A stretch of 64,000 nucleotides of DNA from JAHEEL01 sp963785245 (GTDB lineage Bacteria; Actinomycetota; Acidimicrobiia; Spongiisociales; UBA5794): assembly GCA_963785245.1 (NCBI GenBank), contig CAWAUO010000012.1:1-64000 (forward strand), written 5' to 3'. Made by a program: the position numbers and the translations under genes. Under the pieces are notes generated by a model, which was not told the origin of the DNA, did not search any database, and saw only the letters and a program-made list of their open reading frames with translations. This document shows positions 26,506 through 34,858 of the stretch, in pieces. Positions within the stretch are counted from its first letter, which is position 1. Every line of letters starts with the position of its first letter.

Positions 26506-27221
26506 GTTGCGCTCCTTGTTTGGTCGTTTGTCCGTCGTTCTTGGGTCGCGATGTTGGAGAGATGTCTGGCGAGGACCGGGATCGCAGCCAGGAATCGTTG
26601 CTGCTCCTCGGGGTCGATGTGATGGACGTCCTCGATGCTCTGTTCGATGACGGGGAGAGGCACGCGGGACTCGAGTGCGATCGCTTCGACCTGCTCAGGG
26701 GTGGGGGGCCATGCTGCGGGGGCTATGCCTCCCGAGATGACCATCCCGGAGAGTTCGTTCCCGATTCGGATGAACGCCCGGGTGCACAGGAATCCGAGGT
26801 GGCTTGGCCTGAGACGAGGTTCGAAGTCGTACTGCCCGCCGAGCGCGTTCCACTCGGCGATGCAGCGATCAAGGGCGGCGGCCTCGCCCGAGACGGCGGC
26901 GAAGTACCCGCACGGGTTGCTGATCTCGGTGATCGGGTTGCCGGTGATATCGGTGACGATCACCATGACCCCGTAGAGATCGGCGAAGAGGTCGGCGACA
27001 TCCTGAGTGTGCGACGGAGTGCGGCCGCTCCCGGTGCCGTTGCTCGGACCTTCGAGGAACTCCTCGATCGCATCGGCCGGAAAACGCCACTGCCGACCGA
27101 CTTTGATGGCGGGGAGTCGGCCGGACTCCGCCATGCGGTAGATCGTCGATCGATCGACCCGGATCAGTTCCTGGACATCACGGGCGGTGAGGTAGGACGG
27201 GGAGGTACCGACGGTCTGCAT
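26502..27221 (-). CDS. BldC/excisionase-type HTH regulator with PocR sensor domain
   Basis: The first gene of the sulfur operon. Residues about 9-57 are a MerR-like winged HTH of the excisionase/BldC type (YLTARDVQELIRVDRSTIYR, then LPAIKVGRQWRFPADAIEEF). Residues about 72-205 are a PocR sensory domain (DLFADLYGVMVIVTDITGNP, SNPCGYFAAVSG, LGFLCTRAF, IRIGNELSGMVISGGI), which binds small ligands or, with its three Cys, might hold a metal or sense sulfur. The gene is preceded by a striking set of TGCA elements mostly 9 bp apart (27236-27288), a likely autoregulatory site. It overlaps the flavoprotein gene by four bases. Confidence 0.85.
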   Translation of the reverse strand: MQTVGTSPSYLTARDVQELIRVDRSTIYRMAESGRLPAIKVGRQWRFPADAIEEFLEGPSNGTGSGRTPSHTQDVADLFADLYGVMVIVTDITGNPITEISNPCGYFAAVSGEAAALDRCIAEWNALGGQYDFEPRLRPSHLGFLCTRAFIRIGNELSGMVISGGIAPAAWPPTPEQVEAIALESRVPLPVIEQSIEDVHHIDPEEQQRFLAAIPVLARHLSNIATQERRTNDQTRSAT

Positions 27222-27288
27222 CAGCGCCCTCCCTCTGCATGTCCTGCATATCGAATCTGCACAACGTGCATGTTATGCATCTTCTGCA
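27217..27288. promoter_or_regulatory. TGCA direct-repeat array, 9-bp period
   Basis: TGCA occurs at 27236, 27245, 27258, 27267, 27276 and 27285 (spacing 9, 13, 9, 9, 9), plus one at the start codon (27217). The elements lie in the promoter region of the HTH-PocR gene. BldC-type proteins are known to bind DNA as head-to-tail multimers on direct repeats, which fits this layout. TGCA is itself palindromic, so repeat orientation is not fixed by the core alone. Confidence 0.65.
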
Positions 27289-27339
27289 GACGATCAAGCG
27301 GCCTATCAGGGCCGAAAGGCCCGTTTCGCGTTCAGCGGC

Positions 27340-27786
27340 CTACACAACGGCGTTGCGTCGGTCGTCAAGGCCGACGATCCAGCCGATAGGCAACTCCCAA
27401 TGCCGGGAGCCGGACAGCATGCGATCGAGGTAGGCGGGTGCCGGCACGAGTTCCGGCCCGGTTGACTCGGTGGTTCGGTGAATCGCGACGGGGTGTCTGC
27501 GACCGGACCGATCGATCACGTCCGTCTCCTCGCGATATCGGTCCTCGGTCTCTTCGACGCGATCGAGGGCGTCGGCTTCAGCGTCTGGGACCGAGAAGAC
27601 CGCTCCCCACACGGTCGAACCTGGATCGGGCACGATGGTCGGGAGTCCGCCCTTCCAACCGTTGCCCTCGACGGAGAATGACAGTGTGGCCTCTGCGAGA
27701 TGCGCGACGAATTCGAACGTTGCCGACGGTGCGACGGCTCGAAGGTCGTCCGGCGCCAGGCGCGCGGTGTAGACGAAGTACAGCAA
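27340..27786 (-). CDS. Gamma-glutamylcyclotransferase-fold protein
   Basis: A 148-residue protein of the GGCT/AIG2 fold: MLYFVYTARLAPDDL (variant of the YGxL substrate loop), GWKGGLPTIVPDPGSTVWGA and VFSVPDAEADALDRVEE with the usual acidic residue. It probably opens or cyclises a gamma-glutamyl compound, but the substrate loop is atypical (YTARL). It is divergent from the sulfur operon regulator only by orientation order: both lie on the minus strand, this gene upstream. Confidence 0.7.
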   Translation of the reverse strand: MLYFVYTARLAPDDLRAVAPSATFEFVAHLAEATLSFSVEGNGWKGGLPTIVPDPGSTVWGAVFSVPDAEADALDRVEETEDRYREETDVIDRSGRRHPVAIHRTTESTGPELVPAPAYLDRMLSGSRHWELPIGWIVGLDDRRNAVV

Positions 27787-27911
27787 GAAAGCTCCTCCCC
27801 GGTGCTTCGCTCAGAGTGTAGATGGGACCCGGGGACCAGACCAGAGATTCGGGAACCTCGGAACCGACACCGGGCGTCAAACCCTCGTAGTTGAAGAAGC
27901 AAGGGGTTGAC

Positions 27912-28172
27912 ATGACCAACACGCTCGAATTCCCAACGCTCGAGGCGCCGATCCTCGATGAACGCCCGTGGGCGGTCTACTCGGCCTGCCGCGACGCCGA
28001 TCCAGAACTCTTCTTCGCCAAGACCCGAGCGGACGAGCGGGCCGCGCTCGCCGTGTGCTCGACGTGCCCTGTTGTCGAGGAATGCCTCGAATTCTCCCTC
28101 GAGACGCGTGAACGGTTCGGCGTATGGGGCGGGACGCACGAGCGAGATCGCCGGAAGATGCTTCGGTCGTAG
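27912..28172 (+). CDS. WhiB-family Fe-S transcriptional regulator
   Basis: An 86-residue actinobacteria-specific regulator with four cluster-binding Cys at 26, 49, 52 and 58 (SACRD, then AVCSTCPVVEEC), the FGVWGG turn at 69-74 and a basic end (HERDRRKMLR). It binds a 4Fe-4S cluster and works with the primary sigma factor. The start is ATG 27912 behind AAGGGG; a longer in-frame start exists. Which WhiB group it belongs to is not clear from sequence alone. Confidence 0.9.
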   Translation: MTNTLEFPTLEAPILDERPWAVYSACRDADPELFFAKTRADERAALAVCSTCPVVEECLEFSLETRERFGVWGGTHERDRRKMLRS

Positions 28173-28204
28173 CGCCGGGGACGTACCGGGCCGGCCATGT
28201 ACCA

Positions 28205-30585
28205 CTACGTCGACCGTTCACGGACCACCTTCGAAATGTCGAGATGTTGCACCGTTCGGATGGCGGGGATAACCGAGAGCAACGCCACGAGGAGCATGGC
28301 GAGTGCGCTGAGTACCAGGGTCGCCCAGTTCATGTCGAGTCCGAACGTGAACATGTCCGACGAGTACGACTGCATGAACAGGGCCGCCACGGCGTAGCCG
28401 ACGATCAACCCGGGCACAATCCCGAGGGCCGTCAACAGAAGGTTCTCGCCGGTGATCAGCGAGGCCAACTTCCGTTGCGAGAGACCGTTGGCGCGCATCG
28501 TTGCGTACTCGCTCTCGCGCTCGGCGACGTTCACCGAGATGGTGTTGAAGATCAGGGCGAACGCCATGACTGCGCCAAATGCCAGCATGATGCCGACGAA
28601 CATGTAGAAGAACCCCAGGAATTCCTGGAACATGTCGTACAGCGCACGCGAGTCGACAACTGCCACCACCGCCTCGACATCTTCGAGTTCGTCGATGACA
28701 ACGGCGCGGTCCGCGCCGTCGTCGAACACCGCCTTGACGTGCGTGATGGATGGACTCGCGAGGGCGGACGGCGGGATCGATGGATCGGCATCGCCGATCG
28801 CCTTCTCGAAGACCTCGCGTTCCATGTAGATGAACGTTCCGAGGGGTTCATCGACGAACCCCGCGATGGTTGTCGAGAACGAGGTCCCGAGCGTCGGAAA
28901 CGACAACTCGACGGTGTCGCCCTCGGAGACACCGATCTCGGTCCCCAGTGACGAACCGGCAAGGATGCCGCTCGGCGGCAGGCGGCCGTCGGATGTGTCG
29001 AATCCGTGCACGGCCGTGTTGGACTGATAGGCGTCGAGTTGTGATGCGTAGGACCCGTCCGGCCCGCGAGCCGAGACCGCGACGCTGACGACGCCCTCCG
29101 CGGTCGCTACGCCCGGCGTCGCCGAGACCCGATCCACGGCCTCGTCGTCAACCGCCGCGCCGAAGATCACGTTCGCGTCCTCGATCGCGATCTCGTTGAA
29201 GTTGCGGTCGAGGAGGTTGGCGACGGTGTCGATCATGCCCCACGACGCAAGGATCAGCGTGAGGGCAAGGACAACACCGAGGATCGTTGAAATGCTGCGA
29301 CGGCGGTTTCTGCCGATGCCGCGCAACACCATGAGCCAGCGGATAGGGAGTCGCCGTACTGGTGGGACCGCGCGTTCGACCAGGCTCGGACGGCCCTTCT
29401 GCGTCGGCGTGTCTCCCCGCATCGCCTCGGCCGGACTCAACCGGGACGCCGCTCGAGTGGGGGCCAGCGCTGCCAGCACGCCAACGGCTAGACCGAAGAG
29501 AAGGCCGACGAGGGGAGTCACCCAGTGCCATCCCCGAACCGTGTCCGGGATCCCGAGCGCTTCGGTGTAGAGGCCTGTGATGGCGTACCCGAGCAGCATG
29601 CCGATGACGACACCAACGATCGCTCCAGCGATACCCAGCACGAGTCCGTACGACAGGTAGTGGCGGGTGATGAGGCGCCGCGAGACTCCGCTCGCCATGA
29701 GGGTCCCGATCTGTGCGCGCTGCGCGTAGACGACGCGGGTGAGGATGATGAACGTTGCCATGCCGGCGGCGAGCAGGAACAGCGCAGGGAACATGATCGC
29801 CATCTCCTCGAAACCCTGTAGGTCGAGCTTCAGGCCGGCGTTGGACGGTTGCTCGGCCTGGGTCATCACGTCCGCAGCACCGGCCGTGACCGCCAGCGCC
29901 TCGACGGACGCGTCGGTCGCATCGCGGTCAGCATCGTCTGTGTAGAGGATCAGTGTTTGCTCGGAGACCGCTGCTGCCGGTGCCGCGTCGAGAACGTCTT
30001 CGACAACGAACGCGACGCCGAACGTGCCGGGCGGGGGAAGAAATTCTGACGACTCTCAGCCAGCCAGATGTACTCGGCCGAAACGGCGGTCCCGACGATG
30101 GGTGCATCGGCCCATTCGGTCCCGGTGAAGACCTCGATCTGGTCGCCGACGGCGAGGTCGAAGAAGTCGGCGAGGTGTTGCTCGGCGACGAGGCCGAGTG
30201 GAGAGCTGCCGTCCAGATACGCGCCGCCGGTGATGTCGATCTGATTGATGGTCGGTTGCGTGCCCGGGGGCATCCCGATGAGGCGGCCCTGAAGCGTGTC
30301 GTCGTTGATGCGGAACGGGACGTCGGCGACCCTTCGGTGTTCCACGGTCGCGACGCCATCGATGAGGCCCACCTCCTCTGTGAAGGTGGGGCCGGCGCCG
30401 GTCACCGTGACATCGGCGAACCCGAGACGCTCGTAGGTGCCGCTGTACGACGATTCGAGGTTCAGGAAGGCGTCGTACGACGCGGCGAACAGCATGACAC
30501 CGAGCGCGATCGTCACGAAGACCGCGAGGAACTGCCACCGTTGTCGGCTCATGTCCCGGCGGCGCTTCGTCGTGAGGTAGTTCAC
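28205..30585 (-). CDS. ABC exporter permease (FtsX/MacB type), split by one missing base
   Basis: The start at 30585 (MNYLTTKRRRDMSRQRWQFL) opens the usual first membrane helix and extracytoplasmic domain. In the raw sequence the frame is lost near 30030-30040 at a run of five C (minus strand); one extra C restores PPPGTFGVAFVVEDVLDAAP and joins the second part, which carries three helices, a basic linker (VPPVRRLPIRWLMVLRGIGR), a second extracytoplasmic domain and three C-terminal helices, ending at 28205. With one base added the product has 793 residues and two FtsX domains, normal for the family. It overlaps the ATPase gene by four bases. Confidence 0.85.
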
Positions 30586-31292
30586 CAGTCGAGTTGTCCC
30601 GGTTCGGCAGGCGACGCGTTCGTTTCTACCGAGATGATCTCGCCGTCGCGCAGGCGGATCACACGGTCGGCGATGTTGGCCGTGACGGCATTATGGGTGA
30701 CGATGAGCACCGAGCGCTCGCCGTTCTCCGTCACCGCGCGCAGCAGGTTCAGGATCGCGATGCCGCTCTCGACATCGAGCGAGCCGGTCGGCTCGTCGCA
30801 CAGCATGAGCGGTGGATCCTTCACCAAACCTCGAGCGATCGACACCCGTTGCTGCTCACCGCCGGAGAGTTGACCGGGGAAGTGGTCCATGCGATCGGTG
30901 AGGCCGACCTGGGCCAGAACGGTCTCGGTGCGCTGGAGGCCGTCTGAGGAGGCGAGCTCTGCAATGAGAGCGACGTTCTCCTTCGCCGTCAGCGTCGGGA
31001 CGAGGTTGTAGAACTGAAAGACAAAGCCGATCGAGTTGAGGCGGTAGGCCGTGCGCTCCTTGTCCCCGAGTTCGTTCAGTGTGACGCCATCGGCCTCGAC
31101 CGCACCCGACGTCGGCTCCTCGAGGGCGCCGATCTGGTTGAGGAGCGTCGTCTTGCCGGAGCCGGACGGGCCAAGCAGTACGACGAGTTCTCCTCTCGGG
31201 ATCTCGAGCGACACATCACGGAGGGCCCGGACTTCGGTCTCGCCCTCGCCGTAGGTCTTCGTGAGGTTGGTCGTCTTCACCGCAGGCGTCAT
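30582..31292 (-). CDS. ABC exporter ATP-binding subunit (LolD/MacB type)
   Basis: A 236-residue ATPase with Walker A GPSGSGKTTLL, Q-loop FVFQFYNLVPTLTA, signature LSGGEQQRVSIARGLV, Walker B LMLCDEPTGSLD and the switch His in VLIVTHN. This subgroup pairs with FtsX-type permeases that move lipids, peptides or lipoproteins mechanically. It is the first gene of a two-gene operon and is divergent from a TetR gene; the operators at 31309-31340 lie in the shared promoter. Confidence 0.92.
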   Translation of the reverse strand: MTPAVKTTNLTKTYGEGETEVRALRDVSLEIPRGELVVLLGPSGSGKTTLLNQIGALEEPTSGAVEADGVTLNELGDKERTAYRLNSIGFVFQFYNLVPTLTAKENVALIAELASSDGLQRTETVLAQVGLTDRMDHFPGQLSGGEQQRVSIARGLVKDPPLMLCDEPTGSLDVESGIAILNLLRAVTENGERSVLIVTHNAVTANIADRVIRLRDGEIISVETNASPAEPGQLDW

Positions 31293-31308
31293 CGATGTCT
31301 CTCCTTCG

Positions 31309-31340
31309 TGACAGTCACTGTCATATGATAGTCTCTGTCA
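31309..31340. promoter_or_regulatory. Two tandem palindromic operators for the TetR regulator
   Basis: TGACAGTCACTGTCA (31309-31323) is a perfect 15-bp palindrome, and TGATAGTCTCTGTCA (31326-31340) is a near copy. Centres are 17 bp apart. They fill the 50-bp gap between the divergent ABC ATPase and TetR starts, so one repressor could close both promoters. Confidence 0.75.
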
Positions 31341-31342
31341 CG

Positions 31343-31930
31343 ATGAATGCATCCGTACCGAACCTGAGAGACCGCAAGCGCCGAGCGATGATGTTACGCG
31401 TCCAGGACGCGGCATTCCGTGCGGCGTTCCGGGCCGGCTACGCAGGCACCACCGTCGAGGCGGTTGCCGCGGCCGCCGACGTGTCGCCATCCACGGTGTA
31501 CCGGGCATTTGGCACGAAGGAAGGGATCTTTCTCTGGGACGAACTCGAGCTACCGGCCATGGAGCTGCTCGAAGATGAACTTGCGCATCGCTCACCCATT
31601 GCGGCAGCAATCGCGGTCGTCGAGGCGATTGGAGCCCTCGAGTTTCACGTCTCCGATGCCGAGATGCGCGAGCGCCTCAATCTGGTCCTGTCGGAACCCG
31701 GCTTGCGGTCGTCGATGAACGACGAGTTCCGCCGGTTCGAGGGAGAACTCGCGGCGATGTTCGCCGGCGGTGGCGAGATCGACGCCGTGGAGGCTCGGAT
31801 CGTCGCCGCTGCCACGGTGGCGGCGGTACTGGCTGCTGTCGAGGCATGGGGCAGCGCGAAGCCTCCGGTGCCTTTCGCTGCTGCCGCCGCCGATGCGGCT
31901 GCTTCGCTGCGCAGCGTGCTGAACAGGTAG
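31343..31930 (+). CDS. TetR-family regulator of the adjacent ABC exporter
   Basis: A 195-residue repressor with an N-terminal HTH (AGTTVEAVAAAADVSPSTVY, then FGTKEGIFLWD) and a helical ligand domain. ATG 31343 begins three bases after the second operator. Divergent placement and the double palindrome argue that it controls both itself and the exporter. trpD starts 10 bp after its stop, so read-through into trpD is possible. Confidence 0.88.
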   Translation: MNASVPNLRDRKRRAMMLRVQDAAFRAAFRAGYAGTTVEAVAAAADVSPSTVYRAFGTKEGIFLWDELELPAMELLEDELAHRSPIAAAIAVVEAIGALEFHVSDAEMRERLNLVLSEPGLRSSMNDEFRRFEGELAAMFAGGGEIDAVEARIVAAATVAAVLAAVEAWGSAKPPVPFAAAAADAAASLRSVLNR

Positions 31931-31940
31931 GGTTCTCCCC

Positions 31941-32966
31941 ATGTCCAACGTCTCGTGGTCCACAACCCTCAACCAGTTGATCGGCGGCGCCGACCTCTCG
32001 CGAGAACAGGCCTACGCCGTGATGAGCGAGATCATGGCCGGCGCCGCCACCGAAGCCCAGATCGCGGCGGTTCTCGTAGCCCTGCGGGCGAAGGGAGAGA
32101 CCGCCGATGAGATGACCGGTCTCGTCGACGCCATGGTGGACGCGTCGGTTCGAGTCGATGTCGGAGAACCGGTCGTCGACTCCGTCGGTACCGGTGGTGA
32201 CCAATCGGGGACGTTCAACATCTCGACGACCGCCGCGTTCATCGCTGCCGGTGTCGGGGTCAGGATCGCAAAGCATGGGAACCGGGCGGCTTCGTCGAAG
32301 ACCGGATCAGCAGATGTGCTCGAGGCGCTTGGTTTCAATCTGGAGATGGAACCGGAGGACACCGTCGCTATGGTCCGGGAGGTGGGATTTGGGTTCTTCT
32401 TCGCCCCGCGCTACCACCCGGCGATGCGCCATGCGGGACCGGTCCGCTCCTCGCTCGGAATTCGGACCGTGTTTAACTTCCTCGGACCGCTCACGAACCC
32501 TGCCGGGGCGAGCCGTCTCTCAGTGGGCACGTCGGATTCGCGCATGGCCGGTCTCATGGTCGATGTACTCCGTAACCGCGGCGCTGATCGAGCATTTGTC
32601 TTCTACGGAGAGGACGGACTCGACGAACTCACTACCACGGGGCCATCGTTCATCTACCGGCTCCGGAACGGCGAGGTCACGACCGCGGAGTTCACCCCCG
32701 AGGACTTCGGTGTGCGGCGCTCCTCGATCGAGGACCTCAAGGGCGGATCAGTGGAGGACAATGCTGCAATCCTGAGGGCGATCCTCGATGGACGTCCCGG
32801 ACCGAAGCGAGACATCGCCATCGTCAATGCGGCGCCGGCCATTGTGGTTTCCGGGCTCGCCGATGGATTCGTGGAAGCCGTGCAATTGGCCGCAGAGGCG
32901 ATCGACTCTGGCGACGCTCAGGCCGTGCTCGATCGAGCGATTGCCTTTACCAGCGCACGCGGATAG
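31941..32966 (+). CDS. trpD: Anthranilate phosphoribosyltransferase
   Basis: Joins anthranilate to PRPP in tryptophan synthesis. The 341-residue protein has VDSVGTGGDQSGTFNISTTA (PRPP loop and the KS/NIST motif), KHGNRAASSKTGSADVLEAL, FFFAPRYHPAMRHAGPVRSS and RTVFNFLGPLTNPA, all typical of TrpD. No other trp gene is adjacent, but the histidine operon is near. It lies 10 bp after the TetR gene. Confidence 0.93.
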   Translation: MSNVSWSTTLNQLIGGADLSREQAYAVMSEIMAGAATEAQIAAVLVALRAKGETADEMTGLVDAMVDASVRVDVGEPVVDSVGTGGDQSGTFNISTTAAFIAAGVGVRIAKHGNRAASSKTGSADVLEALGFNLEMEPEDTVAMVREVGFGFFFAPRYHPAMRHAGPVRSSLGIRTVFNFLGPLTNPAGASRLSVGTSDSRMAGLMVDVLRNRGADRAFVFYGEDGLDELTTTGPSFIYRLRNGEVTTAEFTPEDFGVRRSSIEDLKGGSVEDNAAILRAILDGRPGPKRDIAIVNAAPAIVVSGLADGFVEAVQLAAEAIDSGDAQAVLDRAIAFTSARG

Positions 32967-33016
32967 CCGGCACACGAACCGCCCCCGTATTTCGCAGCAT
33001 CCGGTACGGTGCACTC

Positions 33017-33649
33017 ATGCGGAGATCAATAGTTCTGATTGCGGCACTCGCCGTGGCGGCTGCCTCGTGTTCAGCCGGCGCCGACACGACGACCACAGCC
33101 GCCGAGCCATCGCAAACAACCGTCGCAGCGCCTGCCGCCGGCGGGGATTCGACGACCTCAACCACCACAGGTGAGACATCGTCATCGACCACCACATCGT
33201 CGGAGGCAACGGAACCTCCGGCGACATCCCCGCCGATCGACGGACCGCCGGCACCCGACTTCACGCTGGCACTCGGCGACGGAGGCGAATTCACGCTGTC
33301 GGCCGAGCAGAAGCCCGTGTATCTGGTCTTCTGGGCCGAGTGGTGAGGCGTCTGCCGACGGGAGTTGCCCGTCATTGATGCCATAGCGCCGGACTATGCC
33401 GACACGGTGCGGATCATCGCGGTCGCCGGACAGTCGGACCTCGACTCAACACGATCCGAGGCAGAAGAGCTGCTGTCGAACGTGGAATGGGGACTCGACG
33501 ACTCGATCTGGGACCTCTACGGGGTGCGGGGTCAGCCCGTGTCGTACTTGATCACCGGCAACGACATCCAGGTCGCCAACTGGTTCGGTGCAGCCGGTGA
33601 GGATGCCATTCGGGCTGCGCTCGACGAACTCGTGGCACTCGGGGCCTAG
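33017..33649 (+). CDS. Probable selenoprotein: TlpA/ResA-like lipoprotein with Sec-x-x-Cys site
   Basis: ATG 33017 opens a lipoprotein signal (lipobox AAASC), a Thr/Ser-rich linker to about residue 72, and a thioredoxin-like domain (PAPDFTLALGDGGEFTL, VYLVFWAEW). An in-frame TGA at 33344-33346 then stands at residue 110, exactly where the first Cys of the active site belongs: WAEW-U-GVCRRELP, against WASWCTPC in its neighbour. The frame continues without a break through the cis-Pro loop GVRGQPVSYLI to a TAG at 33649, giving 210 residues. A two-part hairpin follows the TGA directly. I read it as UGA for selenocysteine; a nonsense mutation or base error is the alternative. It faces the Cys-type TlpA/Lgt-like pair. 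Confidence 0.8.
33347..33382 (+). promoter_or_regulatory. SECIS-like hairpin directly after the UGA codon
   Basis: The lower stem GGCGTC (33347-33352) pairs with GATGCC (33377-33382), including one G-U pair. After an internal loop (TGCC/ATT) the upper stem GACGGG (33357-33362) pairs with CCCGTC (33368-33373) around the loop AGTTG. The loop begins 16 nt after the UGA and has G as its second base, which agrees with the bacterial SECIS model as I remember it (loop 16-37 nt away, G in the first two loop bases). Confidence 0.7.
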
Positions 33650-33653
33650 GCCG

Positions 33654-34343
33654 TCAGGAGTTCCTGCGCTGCAGGACGGACCAGAAGAGAAGCCCGACAC
33701 CGAGGGCGAGGCCGCTCGCGTAGAACCAGACGGGTCCTCCGGAGATCGAAGGCTGGAACGGTTCGGTCGCAAGGCGCGTCCCCGCTGCCGCGATGATGGC
33801 GACCGCGGCCGGTGATCCCGCCGGTGGCCGCCGGTAGGCCTTCCACCACGCCACCAAGATCGCTGCGAATGCCAGGAGCAGCGCTGCGTAGATGCCGACC
33901 GGATGCCGGGTCACCGTGCTGCCCTCCTGAGCGATCGCCCACGGAAGATCCGAAGCGGTGCCGAGGCACGATCCCCGGACGACGCAGCCCGCATGCCACC
34001 CGGCGAGACCGGCGAGCGCAGCAGCCGAGATGCCGTCGGCCATCGTGATCGTGTTCCTCCTGGCCTGCAGCGCGAACACGGCCGCCGCTCCAACAGATGC
34101 GCCGACGGTGGAGACGCCCGAGCGCACCAGGATGACGTCCATCGGGTGTGCGATCGGGTTCACGCCGTCGACCAGCATCGCCACGATCCGACCGATGAAG
34201 ATGCCGGCAACGGTCGAAACGAGCGCGATCTCCCACAGGTTCCCGGCACACCGGGCGGCGTTGCCATGCTTCGCCTCCCACCACAGCATGGCGTATGCCG
34301 CGGCGCCCGCGATGGCCGCGGCGGCGAGGAGGGTGAATTCCAT
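33654..34343 (-). CDS. Lgt-like integral membrane protein, not a true Lgt
   Basis: A 229-residue protein with about seven helices and the outline of prolipoprotein diacylglyceryl transferase: GIFIGRIVAMLVDG, GWHAGCVVRGSCLGTASDLP (compare the Lgt GxxxNGCCxGxPTxLPW region) and TRHPVGIYAALLLAF (the HPTQLYE region). The HGG motif reads RSGVSTVG and the Glu after HPxxxY is missing, so transferase activity is doubtful. It is the last gene of the histidine operon, after the TlpA-like gene; the two plausibly work together in thiol or lipoprotein handling. Confidence 0.75.
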   Translation of the reverse strand: MEFTLLAAAAIAGAAAYAMLWWEAKHGNAARCAGNLWEIALVSTVAGIFIGRIVAMLVDGVNPIAHPMDVILVRSGVSTVGASVGAAAVFALQARRNTITMADGISAAALAGLAGWHAGCVVRGSCLGTASDLPWAIAQEGSTVTRHPVGIYAALLLAFAAILVAWWKAYRRPPAGSPAAVAIIAAAGTRLATEPFQPSISGGPVWFYASGLALGVGLLFWSVLQRRNS

Positions 34344-34858
34344 CAGCCATTCACCAACTCATCGACCTGCAGGGCCAGCGTCCGTTCGTCGATGACGCCG
34401 AAGTGCAGGTACGAGAGATCGCCACCGGCCCGGTAGAAGAACGTGAGGGGGACGCCCCTCGAACCGCCGAGATCGGTCGGGATCTGTCCCGAGGCGTCCG
34501 AGAGGTGGGTGATCGGCGCATCGGGGAAGAACTCGGCGATGAACGCCGTCGCACCCTCCGGGGTGTCCCGTACGTCCAATCCGATGAAGAGCACGTCATC
34601 GGCGTACTCGGTGGCGGCCCGACCGATCAGCGGTGCTTCGGAGCGGCACGGCGTGCACCACGAGGCCCAGACGTTCACGACGACCGGGTCGGTCGAGTCG
34701 GCGAGCAGACGCTGCATCTCCTCGCTCGTCACCGGAGCGGGAGGTTCGATGCCCTCGACCGGTTCGCTCGAAGAGCAGGCGGCGGCAAGCAGCGCGATGA
34801 CGAGCACGGAGGCAACGATCCGGAACACGAATGGGAGCGTACCTTGGCGACCCGTCAA
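34343..34858 (-). CDS. TlpA/ResA-like thiol-disulfide lipoprotein (CxxC type)
   Basis: A secreted thioredoxin-like lipoprotein: signal with lipobox LLAAAC, then VVVNVWASWCTPCRSEAPLI (active site CTPC) and the cis-Pro loop GSRGVPLTFFY. It probably reduces disulfides outside the membrane. A TTG at 34858 overlaps the hisIE stop; a GTG at 34828 just before the signal peptide (FRIVASVLVIALLAAAC) is an alternative start. It is the Cys counterpart of the UGA-containing gene at 33017-33649. Confidence 0.85.
   Translation of the reverse strand: MTGRQGTLPFVFRIVASVLVIALLAAACSSSEPVEGIEPPAPVTSEEMQRLLADSTDPVVVNVWASWCTPCRSEAPLIGRAATEYADDVLFIGLDVRDTPEGATAFIAEFFPDAPITHLSDASGQIPTDLGGSRGVPLTFFYRAGGDLSYLHFGVIDERTLALQVDELVNG

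Noticed and set aside
33654..34343. True prolipoprotein diacylglyceryl transferase (lgt)
   Set aside because: The HGG motif and the Glu after HPxxxY are missing, and the protein is shorter than Lgt, so only an Lgt-like label is justified.
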